Counted from the stretch's first letter, positions 21,201 to 33,114 are shown. The stretch: 64,000 bases of DNA from Bolinopsis microptera (GCF_026151205.1 NC_087079.1:5351230-5415229); one strand, 5' to 3'. Made by a program: numbers and translations. The notes: generated by a model not told the origin, from the sequence alone.

Positions 21201-22500
21201 AATAACCTGTTTTCAACTTACCAGGCGCTAAACTGAGTTATTTTTGGGGTACCATTCGTGTAAATAATATCCCTGAATCGCTTCCTGGTTATTTTAAGAA
21301 GCACCAGAAATCTTACGACTACTTGTAGGCGTGATAGTACGTGAATTATCCACACACTCCTACATAATATTCAAACATAATCAGGTTACTTCTATACGTC
21401 ACAAAGTCTATACGTCACAAAGTCATGAGACCTAAGAAATGAAGAAATCCAAATACCAACCGTGACATTTAATTAGATTATGTGAATGTTCTCTTTTAAC
21501 AGGTCATGCTTATAGCTTTTATCCTTAACACGCACGTACAGAATTATAAATAGTAGTTTTAGAAAGTATTTAATAAAAAAGTGAGTAGCGGATTTATCTA
21601 ATTTAGAGGGAGTGAGATTAGTGATTAGTCCTGTATATTTCTCGGAATAGCAGCACTTATATTTTATAATACTAAGAAATGGATGGAAGAAGATCACTAT
21701 CAGTTGTTGTTGCATCAACATTGAATTGTTCACTGTTTAGTTTATTTCGCATGGTTTGTTCCACATGGTTTCTTGAATATTTTGATAAGACGACCGTGGA
21801 AAATTAAAATTAAAGCCGGAAAAACTTCTTTCACAAAAAGTTGGTTAGGTATACGATATTTAAATTACTGGACATTGTTCCTTTCAAAACGAGTATCTTT
21901 AATTTAGGAACCGAAATTCGGATGCTCATGCTCAAGTGCCGGCACATTCCCATTTGGCCTCTGAATAATTTCATTTATAAAAGTCTAGAGTTTGGTAATT
22001 TGTTTTAAAATCATGTCTAACTACAAGCGCTTTGCGTCTTGCGATTAACTTAATATGCCCAGACTGCACCGATGTCGCGTACCTTTTACTTTGTTTTGGA
22101 AATGTTTAACTATTTAATTAATCAAATAATTATAGTTATTTGTATACCCTGGCCTGCAGACAATAAATATTTGTAAAATTGATTACGGAGGGGAGGGAGA
22201 TCTAAAATAATCGTAAAATGTGATACAATAAATATTTTAATAAATAAAATGTGAACAACCCCTTATTGAATTTTCAATGATTGATAAATATAATGATATG
22301 ACAAATAACTTACTGTAAATAAGCATGGAGTTAACAGACATGGCAACCAGTCCCAGGGGTAGCCCGGAGATGGTGATGACGCTGCTCGCAATGGAGGTGT
22401 TGTAGATACTGATAGGAGGGGTAAGGTTACCATCACCCAGTAGGTTGATGCTGTCTAAAGCGTCATCTGATAATATCTCGTAGAAGTCTGGTGACGACAT
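18296..22500 (-). CDS. Class A-like (rhodopsin family) G protein-coupled receptor, divergent
   Basis: Five exons on the minus strand: 22500-22314, 20916-20801, 20539-20420, 19655-19541, 18903-18296. Phase is kept at every join, giving 381 aa. N terminus short, with sequons NLT and NTS. TM1 has the N of SVNSMLIYS; TM2 the Asp of LHIALCDFLNGVVG; TM3 starts at PTCVIRLLLYLM with the conserved Cys; the DRY position reads FRV; ECL2 Cys is in DGWC; TM7 is FSIINPILVF, a variant of NPxxY. A 90-residue loop 3 is Ser/Glu-rich (SVGSELSESTPL). The receptor is class A by layout but lacks acidic DRY and the NPxxY tyrosine, so the subfamily and ligand are unknown. Start chosen at MSSPDFYEIL; upstream in-frame ATGs reach 22599 but add a basic stretch unlike a signal peptide. 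Confidence 0.85.
18956..19286. mobile_element. MITE family B in a receptor intron
   Basis: Imperfect terminal inverted repeats of about 24 bp: TTGGGAGATTAGGGTTGGCC on the left against the complement of GGCCAAACCCAATCTCCC on the right. The left interior at 19016-19108 is an 11-bp tandem repeat (ACGGCCACAAT, about nine copies). No coding capacity. It lies in the intron between the fourth and last coding exons of the receptor gene. Confidence 0.7.
20655..20785. repeat. Three tandem copies of a ~47-bp unit
   Basis: Three copies of a unit containing GTTCACTGTTCAATGTTCAG followed by GGGGAAGGGATTTG lie in the receptor intron between exons 20801-20916 and 20420-20539, starting about 15 bases from the donor of exon 2 (read on the minus strand). 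Confidence 0.85.
20911..21192 (-). repeat. Acceptor-site tandem array in the 7TM receptor gene
   Basis: On the minus strand about ten copies of a 28-29 bp unit (TTATATCTGCAG|GTATATTAA plus an A/T spacer) lead directly into coding exon 20916-20801. The true acceptor is the CTGCAG of the last unit, and the exon begins with the GTATATTAA of that same unit. Each copy therefore repeats a 3' splice site plus the first exon bases. One copy carries a TGAG insertion (21170-21175), and spacer lengths vary (loss of TTATTTT at about 21018). Confidence 0.92.
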
Positions 22501-22710
22501 TCTACAGGGGAATATTGGTGTGATGCTACCGTATCCAGGTGAAAAGAATACCGCGCGGCGTAATCCAGCCATTAAAACTCCTAGAATTATACCAAACATT
22601 CACAATCACTCCGCATAACCTACCTGAACTTACACTATTACTAATTCTAACGGTATTTTACTCATCCAAATCACAATATCCTACTCCTAGTCAAATATTA
22701 GGGTGATGAT

Positions 22711-23047
22711 TAATCACTCTACACTCAACTGTCACGTGACTTTTTCAACCCGTTCTCTAGCTGGTCCTGAACGACTATTCGAAACCGTAACCCTTTAATC
22801 TGATTCCAATCTTAACCCTAACCCAATCCTTAACAAAAGCATATGCTGAAACCCTAACCCTAACCCTTATACGGTCATATCACGTGATCGAGACAGTTTT
22901 TCGCCAATATCTCGTCAGGGGAGCATTTTAACCCTATGTCATGGGGGTGACTCAGAATCAGCGTTCGAAAATACATCGTTTGAAGTTGGTTTCAACTGTC
23001 GGGGGCCCTTTTAGAACAATCTCGAAGATCGACTGTAGAGTGATTAA
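22711..23047 (+). mobile_element. MITE family A, copy 2 (no nested insertion)
   Basis: Inverted ends AATCACTCTACACTC and GACTGTAGAGTGATT. It aligns with copy 1 along its length, including internal CCCTAACCCTAACCC at 22852-22866 and both CACGTG motifs, but lacks the 134-bp insert. It lies about 200 bases upstream of the receptor gene start, so it could affect the promoter. Confidence 0.85.
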
Positions 23048-26000
23048 GCACGCTCGCAAATGTTAACTACGCTAAAACTGCTGCTGAATCCTGCTTACCA
23101 CATAACACTACTTAGGTCGGAAAGAACAATAAATAATTCTTTCTGACTTATTGTCTCGGCGTTTGTTTTCCGGCCAGCTTGCTGTTCTGGTTCAGTTTAT
23201 TAATGTTTTTTCAAAGAAATCTGCAAAATGAGCGAACACATTACATTTTTTCAACACCAGCTATTAGTATTTATCAAAATCCAGAAATTTTGGACTTTCA
23301 CTCTTGTGAAAAAATTTTAACATTGGCCTCTGGTCTTGTACGATTGAGACTCTATAAGATTAAACTTAAGCCTTGAGTTAAGGTTTTTTCTGTAAAACTA
23401 AAACATGTCCAAAGTTCGAAGGTATGCTATACAAATTACTAACTACAAGTACAAACGACCAACAAATAATCTAAACAGAAACTGATATCTTTTTCGAAAC
23501 AAATCATTCATTTAAGAAATCGTGGGAGAAATCATGTCAACCATCGATATCAATATATTAGTTATATTAAGACGGGACGCTTTAAACAAGTTGTAATATA
23601 ATTTATATATTGATATTGATGGCGGAAATTATGTCTTGGATAATATTCGCCACGCGATTTCCGGGACACTTTAAGCACATTAGATATTGTCATTGATATA
23701 GATGGCGGAAATGCTAAAAAGTTCCGCCTGGCAAACCACATTCTCCTTTCAGGGAACAACAGGATTAGGTTACAGAGAAATCCTCAAACTTTCAAAAACC
23801 TGTTTGGCTACGAGAAACAAAACCGACTGACATTATCCAAGTAAAAATCATCCAAAAATTCTTTAAAAGGAACGTACGTGATATTTCAAAAGTTCAAGCA
23901 GAACAATCACAAAGCAAGAATCATATGACAGAAAATTTTCAAACATTTAATCAAATTTAAAAATGTCACGACTGAGACAATGACGGTACCAGCTAAATAC
24001 ATCCAAATTAAGTCTGCAGCAGTGCAAACAGTCACATGTACGTTTCCAGTGTAACTGTACCACTGTCTACACTAAGTAATGTCAATGAGTAGGTATACCC
24101 TTTTATTTTGGATTAGAGTTAAACTTAACATTTTAAAGGGTCAAAGTCACGTCGAATTTTAATCACCCTAAAAAATGGGGCAAATAACAGCTGTTAATTT
24201 TGCATGTCTGCGTACTTTTCAAATGTTTTTACAAAATGCTGAGTATAAAACATGCCGCGAAGTCGTTTCTCGGTTATAGGCTCAGATGTATCACTGACAC
24301 TATTACTATCAGAATATAATACCTTACAGTGCTAAAAGGCTAAAGATTGAGCGAGCTCCGTGGTCACCGGTCAATTATATCGAGCCCCGGGTATAGTTGA
24401 AATATACGAAAATCGATTTATTTTTGGAGCTGATTCCGAATCACCCCACATGGCAAGGGGTAAAACGATGCCCTGACTAGTTCGGTACGTGACAGTTATA
24501 GGTCGCATTTTCAGTTAACAATAAAATCAGTAAAATAAACTGTTATAACTTATTTTATAACGTCAACGAGGTCTTATCAGTTATCGTCATCTTCATATAA
24601 TATGCATAGCGTTTGATGTCTGTGTGAAAATAAAATGGTGACATCCTCTGGATCAGTGTTATCGGGATTACTTCTGTAGTACTAGTAGTTGTACAGCAAT
24701 ACTGAGGTAATAATATATAATGGGACTACTGCGGACCCTCTACCGGCCAAACCTTGTTAACAAAGCCGCAGTCAAGGTTCGGCTTATAACCTATTCTATT
24801 TAAATAACTTACGGTTCACATATATTATGTAAATTTAATCACTTTGTGGTCAGTTGTGGTTCCTGAACAAATTAAAGTAGCATAGGAAATTCAAAAATCG
24901 CGAACACGGCTGCCTAATATCACGGCTGCCTAAGAATTCAGCTGAAAAATCTCGAGCAAGATCAAGCAATAACTGAGTATAAAATTTGAAGCAAGTTGTA
25001 TAAAACTGTAGCTTGACTTGGATCCAGAAGATTGAATTTAAAACTATTAATAAAATATTCGATGGTCGCCTGGCTGCAGAAAGTAGAGGCTGAAAAGTGA
25101 CAAGGATTTGGTTGGTTCGGGCGGAACGACAGAAATTATTCTATAATTATTGGAGAAAAGGCTTGAGGCCATGCCAAAAGCTATAAAAAGTAAGTAAAAC
25201 TATTCAAATAATATCATTATGTTTCTTTTAACAAATGTTGGTTAATAGACTATTCAATTGACTCTTTCTCTGATTACATTTTGCTTTGATACTCGCAAAG
25301 TTGAGGAAATCTCAAAACGGAATATTATTTTGATACTGCAAACAAATTCTGGCAGTATCAAAATAATTAATCAAAAGTTAATTAATTGATTAATTAATTG
25401 CAACTGAAAAGATAATTAAAAACAACTCATTTAACATAAAGATATCGTTACAAAGTAAAACGCGCGACAGTTCCAACATTAAAACGACTCAGCAACGAAT
25501 ACTCAAATAGCAAACGAGCAGCACTGCAGGCGCTAACATGGCACAGCTCACCACAGGAGAGTGTGTAAGGAGCAACTAAACACTAACAGACCTTATTTAT
25601 TACACATCCACGCGCGCGCATCCCTCCTTGACAACTTTGGTGTGGAGAGCAACATTTCGCTATATAATAATCATAGTTATATTTATAACTTTATAACTTC
25701 AAGTTTAGCAAGCGGAATAATACATTCGCAAAACAAACACAAGTGTACTATTGCTATTTGGCTTAGTTACCTAGGCTACATCTCATGCAACAAAACTTTG
25801 AAAACATGCACTCTCAAACGGCCAGCAAGTATAAAGTGCTTTTGGTGTGGTTGGAGAGCAAACTTGTCACATAGGTCCAGGATCGCCCGGCATCTAGGTA
25901 AGGCAAGTGCTAGGATATGTGACAAAATTAACTACCCCCCCCCCCCCCCCCTATCCAGGATCCAGGAGGAAGCATAGTTTCTTCAAAAAGCAACTTAAAA

Positions 26001-26352
26001 ATTAACGAAACTTTGCACCGAACAAATATACCGGAGCGTACAGTATATAAACGTTTGTAGTTTCTGTAAGATATCACTATCAGCCCAACAAAGAGCGACT
26101 ATGATATATGATACATAAGACTTAGAGCAATGAGTACAAGCTGGATTTATTAACAAGTCTGACAATCCTAATCACCTGACTGATCATTCCACAAAGCAAT
26201 AAGCAGTCCCTCAGAGTAAAAAAGTCCCTTCAGAGTAACAAATAGTCCTCTCAGATAACAAATACAAGCGGTCGATCTCGACCTGGTGATCAAAGACAGA
26301 ATTTCAGCGGACGAACAAAGTCATTTCCGATTGTATTAAAAATAACGAGAGC

Positions 26353-26560
26353 GCTAAATCACTCTACACTCGAACTTCGAAATGTTTCTAGAAGAGCCCC
26401 TGACAGTTGAAACTTACTTGAATCGATATATTTTTAAAAATTGATTCCGAATCATCCATTAGTCATCTAGGGTTAAAATGCTCCTCTGGCGATATATCGA
26501 CGAAAAAATGTTTCGACCATAAGTCATGTTATGACTACGAGAGTACAGTGATAAATCATC
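26353..26560 (-). mobile_element. MITE family A, copy 3 (partial, inverted)
   Basis: AATCACTCTACACTCGA, then AGCCCCTGACAGTTGAAAC, GATTCCGAATCA and GGGTTAAAATGCTCCTC, match the complement of the right half of copy 1. The far end is decayed. A still smaller piece (GATTCCGAATCACCCCACAT) lies at about 24433-24470, and an end fragment at about 29210-29232. Confidence 0.75.
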
Positions 26561-26830
26561 ATTCCAAAGACTAGCCGTGCGTAACACCCCTCAGAAAAAT
26601 GCCACTAAACTTACAGTTCGAGATTAACTAATGGGCATGTATTGCGGTAGCTGGGGGTGCAACGAGGCTAAAATTCCATTTTACAGTTGCCAGTGGTAAT
26701 GCCAATGGTATTAGACCAATTTATTGGCGATACAGGTCACTTCAAGTGTAAAAACTAGTCGCGATTCCAAGAGTACTCCGGTAATATTTTAGGTGGAAAT
26801 AGTGAGGTCTGGCTGGAAGTGGAGGGTACT

Positions 26831-26919
26831 GGTCGCTGGAGACACTGGAGACACTGGAGACACTGGAGACACTGGAGACACTGGAGACACTGGAGACACT
26901 GGAGACACTAGAGACACTG
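26831..26919. repeat. 9-bp minisatellite
   Basis: About nine copies of GACACTGGA. Because the unit is a multiple of three, all three overlapping frames stay open on both strands, which explains the apparent ORFs here. Confidence 0.95.
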
Positions 26920-27722
26920 AAGCTCCAAATAGCATGAGGCTCGAAGTCTCTAGCTTCGATTCTTTGGAGTTGAAAGGTCTCCATATCACTGTTATACAAC
27001 TCACAATGGTAATTGGTAATGGGCTCGAGGGACCAGGGCCGCTGAGTCACTACTCAAAACACGAATTACTATCCCATATTAATTAACATCTTTAATTTTT
27101 TAAAACAAAGAATATAAAGTTGAATCTGTTGACCCAGTGCTCATATTATGTCGCTAAAGTCGCTAATATTACAGAATTGCCGGTCCCTCCGTTTTAGAGA
27201 GGCACAGTTTCATTAAATCGGAGTTTTTGCCGTTATTCTAATATTAGAGTAGATCTGTTTCATCGAATTTCATGTTCATCAAATGTTCATGTTATCTAAC
27301 TAGCTAGAAAATCTAATTGGGTACTAAACAAGTTTTGAGGGGTAAGCCTAACTTACTTAAGGTTATAAATGACCGGCTAAATTTCCATATTTAACACCAG
27401 TACTTCATGCTTCGTCATTAAATCAAGATTAGAGAAAATTGGTCACGAACGCATCAATATATACAAATATATATATATATTTGTATATATACTTTTGTAT
27501 ATATATATACAAAAGTTAAGACCGTACGGGGTAATAGCAACCAATTCCAGGAAACTCCAAACAACGTACGTGAATTTCCAAAGAGACGGAGGTAATAGGG
27601 GGGCATGACATGGCGGGTATTTCTGGAAAATTCTCCGCAATTTACTACCTAGTTGTGCAGTACGAGGTGTCACATACGGTTTGAATTATTAATGAAATAG
27701 GATTATTGTGGAGCTGGCTGTA

Positions 27723-28735
27723 ATGAAGCTTGTTCATGATCTCTTTCTATCAGTATCTCTGAACATCTTCTTTGCTATTTTCTCTTGGGTGGTGTAAGTT
27801 TGATGTTTTTGCAGTTTGACTTGGGTTGATGATAGCAAGATTATAGTTGTAAAAATAAAGCATTAAATCTACTTTTCAATCTGCTTCCTATCCTTGGACC
27901 TTTGTAATACATGTAACGAATTTCGACTTTCAGACCGTCTCTACGACCACAAAATTGAAAGTTTCGTGATTTATGTGACTTACTAACACCTAAGTCTTGT
28001 TAAACTTGAACAAGGCCTTAGTGGATTAATGTTAAGTATCTAATGGAATAATGGATTATGGAATATTCTAATATTAGTGATTGTGGGAATCGGTGCATTA
28101 TTGCTTGATTCGATCATACATTTATTTCAACATGAAGTTATGGACAGATACCCTCCAAAATAAGCTGACTCGCGGGCAACTTTACTATGTTCTACCAGCA
28201 CGATTATAATACGCAGCCAACAATCAGGATCTGAAGCAGATTGTGCAGTTTAATAAAAACTGATCTGGGTATAACGAGCGGCTTTTCTTAGTATGCCATC
28301 GCATATATCACAAGATCCAGCCGAAACCGCTATTTAACCGCTATTTAGCCGCTATTTAACCGCTATTTAACCGCTATTTAACCGTTATTTAACCGCTATT
28401 TAACTGACAGTGACAGTATTGCCTGAAAACTTGCTAAGCTGCTAAGAAGATAAAACAACTATAAGTGAAGAAGATCGCGGCACTAAACTGTATATTGGTA
28501 CTCGATATGAAGTTTGAAAAATACAAATGACAAAACTGGCGAAACTTGAATCTTCTTATCTCGTGTAATTCATGCGTTACAATACACAGCTTCATTAAGA
28601 TAAGGCCAACAACTAACAGGAACATTGCCTCCATAGAGAAATCACGAACACACGACCCACCTCAAATGGATAACGGCATATTAATATTACCTCTCGACTA
28701 TATACCGCGGTCGTTGGTAATGGTCAGCCTCAGGG
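27723..28735 (+). CDS. Candidate start of a small secreted-protein gene (two exons, tentative)
   Basis: 27723-27792 encodes a signal-peptide-like start (MKLVHDLFLSVSLNIFFAIF) and runs into a strong donor, GGTGGT|GTAAGTTTG. A second segment after the AG of CTAACAG at about 28619 stays open in the matching phase to CTCAGG|GTAAGC near 28735, adding about 37 residues (contains HDPPQMDNGILILPLDYIP). I could not find a convincing third exon. No family recognised. It may equally be chance: AT-rich DNA often yields hydrophobic runs. Treat as a lead only. Confidence 0.22.
28326..28405. repeat. 11-bp minisatellite
   Basis: Seven copies of the 11-bp unit CCGCTATTTAA, one with GTTATTT and one with TAGCC variation. 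Confidence 0.9.
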
Positions 28736-29642
28736 TAAGCGGCCGTTACATACAAATAAATTATGTGGTGTTTGGTGCAGTACGTTAGTCACGTGCATGG
28801 TGTTGTGAATACCCTCACTATTAAGAATTGAGATTTTTAAATGATCCATTGAGGCTTGGCGACCTTGAGGCAAAACATATAATGAAAAGAAGAAAACAAC
28901 TTTATTTTGCACTCTGTAAGTGCAGTAGTAATATTGGAACTCAAAGTGGAAGGAAAATCGTATTATCCCCGAACATCCACTCAGCTGGAGTGCATGTGGA
29001 TTGTGGAGGGTTGGGTACCGGTATTTACAACTTAGGTTCATTAAATTCACCTTTGATCCTCAAGATAGAGATTTGGCGGAATGACTTGGAGGACTTCGCC
29101 ACTTCGACGCGAACTAGCATTCTTGACATCTGACATCGTCGTCAACCAACGGAATGACAGCAGACAGGCTGAGCGCCGCCGAGTAACCTAAACCAGTAAC
29201 GAGTGTAATTGTAAAGTGATTTAGCACGCTCGACGGATGAACAAACTTTTACGGTAATTTATTTGACAAATATTTAGTTCAAATCATGCACTACTTCATC
29301 ATTCACATTGTATTTGATAATGATACACGTAACGGTAAACGTTGCGCGTGTTTAAAAATAAGTGAATAATAACAAGATTAGAAATGTTTCACAGGGTACA
29401 TACTGCAGACTCAATCTGATACTTGTTCAGGAAAATCTGGCAATCATGCAAAAGCTTTCACGGCGGCATTCCCAGGACTTCGAATTAAAATTTATTAACT
29501 TAATTATATTTATAGTGAAAGGTTTTTGTTGTGACCATCTTACCTGGGGACCTTGTAGCGCGATGCACTACTGGGCCGCGCCGCGCATCTTCTCACAACC
29601 ATCTCGTATGTTGTATCACGTTGCGACCCCCACGGGCGTTTC

Positions 29643-29735
29643 ACTATGGTGACCCATATCGTCCTGACGATACATGCGGGTCATACAACGTATGACAAGA
29701 CCATTGGTGGGTCATACAACGTATGACAAGACCAT
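29643..29735. repeat. Direct duplication
   Basis: GGGTCATACAACGTATGACA followed by AGACCATTG occurs twice in tandem. Each copy contains the near-palindrome TCATACAACGTATGA. Just upstream (29553-29585) is another copy of the GCGCGATGCACTACTGGGCC segment seen at 11.5 and 13.5 kb. Confidence 0.8.
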
Positions 29736-30142
29736 TGTAAAAGTCACGGGAAGAGCAAGGCTTGCAACTTTAAGGAGTTAAGTCTATGAGGATCACAAAT
29801 TTCAAAATTTGCACTTTAACACTAAAGATTCGTCTTTTAAGGATGTATTTGAGGGTGTGTTGTTACTTTAAATTTAACGCTAGACAGTACTCGCTAAATC
29901 AGTGATGAATGATGACTTTATAATATTAATACCGTTAAAAACTACAAACTGGTCTGTTTCTTCGACATAAGGCGAGGTGACTAAATCTAAACTACAGATC
30001 AGAGGAGATTGAAGATTTCACAATTCTATCCAAAAACTATCTAACGAGAGCGATAGGGGCCGTCTACTTAGGATGTCCGGCAAAGAGGAAGGGATGGTTT
30101 TGAAATTTCGGACACACCCGGACAGGGGGAGGTGGGTGGTCT

Positions 30143-30188
30143 GAAAATCTGCGATTTTGTTGGACGTCCAACAAAATCGCAGATTTTC
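30143..30188. repeat. Perfect 46-bp palindrome
   Basis: Two 23-base arms (GAAAATCTGCGATTTTGTTG and GAC) meet with no spacer and no mismatch. The symmetry stops abruptly on both sides. No coding or element context is visible around it. Confidence 0.95.
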
Positions 30189-31224
30189 AATAGGACTCCT
30201 ATATAAGTAGATGGCCCCATACAGAAATGTTCGGATTATGAATGACATTAAATATTTAGATTATGAATATGTGCATATTACCTGAGACTTAATTAATTAA
30301 GCTCTTTAAGTTTATGTAAATGTCAATAAATTGTAAGATTTGCTGAGGAAGTGCGAATCTAACAACAACATTGGAAACGACCAGTTAGTGTGACAAAATC
30401 AATAGCAAGGAGATTTAATTTTTTGCGATTTTTAATAATTCCACCAAAAACATGTCGATGATTAAGTCGATAAGCTACATAACCCACTATAAGTATACAT
30501 GATGTGGTAATTTTTTGAATATTTCCAAGAAAGAAATTTAATATCCAGATTATGTGCATGTCACCTACAAGTACAACCTAACACACAAAAGTGAACTAAG
30601 CAGTAAAAGGATATCCCTTTTAAAATCAGGATCCCTCAGAGCTCATACTATTTGGCAACTTAGCGCGACCCTTTGTCTTTGATTCGATTTGTCACATCAC
30701 ACATACTGATACAGGAAATACAAACATCGTTTATAATTTGGAGAGGATGTTTGAAATTCTGAACTACAACTACCAAGTTGCTAAAACACGCATGCAGTGT
30801 GGCTAGACCCCGTAATATTTGCTAGACCAGTGTCAATACTGCAGAATGTTTATGTAGCAGAACGGGTCACAATAAAATCAACGAAAAAATAATGGGAGAA
30901 TTATAATTGTCGGAGTAAAGAAGAATTGGCCACAGACTACCCCTGAATCTGATCAACGCTGGTGTTCATTCTCCAATAATTGATTAGATCTCAGTCCAGT
31001 ATATCCGGATACCATATATCCTTTACTCCGACAAACATCGTACTAACTATTCAGAAAACTGAAAATCACATACGAGAAGTGGTGATATAGCTATAAGATC
31101 TCCGATCTAATAGTAATAGCAAATATGGCATCACGCCATGAAGTATAACGTTGCAACAAATGTTGATGGTTCATGGTAGTGCTGTATACATGGCTACCGA
31201 ACACTTACTTACTTGTAATTGAAA

Positions 31225-31670
31225 AGGTCTCCTCCTAGTCGTTGGAGTGGCCTGCACCACATAGTAACTCCTTTCTCCGGTGTATTAGACCTCTCCAGTG
31301 AACCCTGTCTGTTGCTTGTTGTTCTGCATCTTCTATCGTGATGTAGATCCTGATTTTAGTTGGAGTCTTGATGTTGCGACTGTACCATATACTGCTAAGC
31401 TGATAGAATGCCCCAGAGGCCTTTTGAATTCGAGCTGATAGTTCTTTGTCAATTGTTCCATTCGCACTGATGACTGCACCCAAGTAAGTGAAACTGCTGA
31501 CCTGCTGTATTGGGAGACCTTCCACATCAATGTCCATAGTGTCGTCTTTAGAATACGGCCTCTGCGATGCACTTTTACTGACAGTCATGCTCGTGTTTTG
31601 CCAGCATTAATCTTCAGACCCGCATAGGCACTGTATTTGCAGAGAAGGTCAGTGGTTTTCCTGCTACCGA
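31225..31670 (-). pseudogene. 5'-truncated LINE reverse transcriptase fragment
   Basis: Minus-strand frames read the C-terminal side of a non-LTR reverse transcriptase: YAGLKINAGKTR, then SFTYLGAVISANGTIDKEL and a following Arg-rich block. A frame change occurs near 31585, and a deletion joins TKIRIY to a downstream HWRGLIHRRKELL block. The 3' end shows AAGTAAGTAAGTG near 31210, a typical simple-repeat LINE tail. Dead copy, no catalytic core left. Its 5' end abuts telomere-like repeats. Confidence 0.75.
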
Positions 31671-31699
31671 ACAACTGAACCCAATTTAGACAATTTAGA

Positions 31700-31743
31700 C
31701 TAACCCTAACCCTAACCCTAACCCTAACCCTAACCCTAACCCT
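31700..31743 (+). repeat. Interstitial telomere-type repeat (CCCTAA)n
   Basis: Seven uninterrupted copies of CCCTAA, the complement of the TTAGGG animal telomere repeat. They sit about 30 bases from the 5' side of the truncated LINE. Shorter or degenerate blocks lie at about 13513, 14718, 13558 and 22852, the first, third and fourth of them inside MITE family A. Confidence 0.92.
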
Positions 31744-32276
31744 CCATTTTCAAGGAACATGGAGTGTGACTTTGTGTACAGTTCTTACAATTCCATTTTA
31801 AAAACACTACTGGTAAGGTGAAAAGATACGCGTTTATTTACCATTTAAATTCAAATAATAACACAAAATACACTGTAAATTCATCAAATATTAACAAGTT
31901 GAGACTGATTCAAGTTATGACTTGTAAAGATTCTACAACTCCTGGAACAAAAAAACAAAATATGAACTATTCAAATTCCTTCATAAACAGATTACTTCAG
32001 ATCAGATCCAGTTCTCACAGTTAACATTCTTTCAGAGTCTGCCCTGTCTGTTAACCACGGTACAACCGATAAATGACCTGTTTTAATTCCTTCGTAAATT
32101 CTTTAGTAAATTCCTTCATATTAAGGCTAAAAGATCGAATTACTATTAGCTGTAAATGGCTAGGTATGTACTAGATTTTGTAACTATTAAAGTCGCGTTA
32201 AACTTAACTCACATGTTCTGACTTGCTACCATGCTCCAAAAGGCAAAAACTGGAAAATATAACATTTACACCACTT

Positions 32277-32647
32277 TTCCATGCCCAATGAATGAGGATG
32301 GCACGAGGATACGATTTCCATAAATTCGTCGAATATTGCCTCCAAATCCTCGCGAGGGTAAATCATCATCGTGCACAATTTCCCACAAGGATGATTTCCT
32401 CGCGATGAAATTATTGGACATTTCCATCCTCGCGAGGGTATCGCGAGGGTTTTCTCCTCGCGCGCAGCGTATCAAAATGGGCAAATTTGTACTTTTGTCA
32501 AAAATGTAGGCAGTTTCTGGTGTCATCGCGAGGATCCCACGAGGATCGCACGAGGATCACCGCGAGGATACCTATACGAAATTTCGACGAAATTATGGAA
32601 ATCATATCCTCGTGTGCATCCTCGTTCATCGTTCATTGGGCATGGAA
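32277..32647. mobile_element. Foldback (long inverted-repeat) element
   Basis: Starts with TTCCATGCCCAATGAA and ends with its exact complement. Arms of about 60 bp with a few mismatches continue inward (GAGGAT, CACGAGGATA, GATTTCCATAA, TTCGTCGAA). The centre is filled with many copies of CGCGAGG / CCTCGCG and related GAGGAT words in both orientations, unlike the AT-rich surroundings. No ORF of its own. Confidence 0.8.
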
Positions 32648-33114
32648 CAGGGGTGTTATCAGACGAATTGAATCAACCGAGTGCCAGGCCTATTTTAAAA
32701 TTAGCTCAGATAATTCAAGGATAAAATAATAAGAAACATTGAATGAATCTACGAGAAATTCTAATTTGCAATTTTCAGTGGTCATTTGTATCAGCGGACG
32801 TTCTTATTTTAGTTGAAAAAGTTAAACAATTCCAAAAAAGTTAATCAATTCCAGCTTTAACGAAACTCTGGGTAGAGTGAACCATCCTTACATTTCACGA
32901 GATTTGATTTGTCGCCATTATGTCCCATAAAATCGTCTTACTAAAACCAACGTGCTTCTCACATCGAAATTGTTCTCATTTTTAACTTCTTCACCAACTA
33001 ACACAAACAAATTGAGGACAGTTTCGAGGGGTAAACTTTGACTGAAATGTTCTATCATTATGCTCCATAAATTCATTAGACATGATGAACCCAACTGAAA
33101 GTAACGGACTGTTT

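Larger units (their letters stand above)
23048..33114. other. Long gene-poor interval
   Basis: About 10 kb, AT-rich, with no gene that I can defend apart from the candidate exons at 27723-28735. It contains decayed MITE pieces, a 138-codon open frame at 25561-25977 crossing a poly-C tract (not convincing), minisatellites at 26831 and 28326, a near-palindromic (AT)n run at 27455-27520, the 46-bp palindrome at 30143, a LINE relic at 31225 and a foldback element at 32277. At about 23570-23720 two stretches share GATGGCGGAAAT, a decayed duplication. Confidence 0.5.

Noticed and set aside
25561-25977. 138-codon ORF
   Set aside because: Composition not protein-like, runs through a poly-C tract, no acceptor or donor support.
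26742-27086. Three overlapping ORFs with VSSVSS or GDTGDT repeats
   Set aside because: 9-bp minisatellite keeps all frames open; flanks show no coding features.
28730-29133. Overlapping ORFs of 101 and 106 codons on opposite strands
   Set aside because: No splice or domain evidence; could only matter if the tentative gene at 27723 is real.
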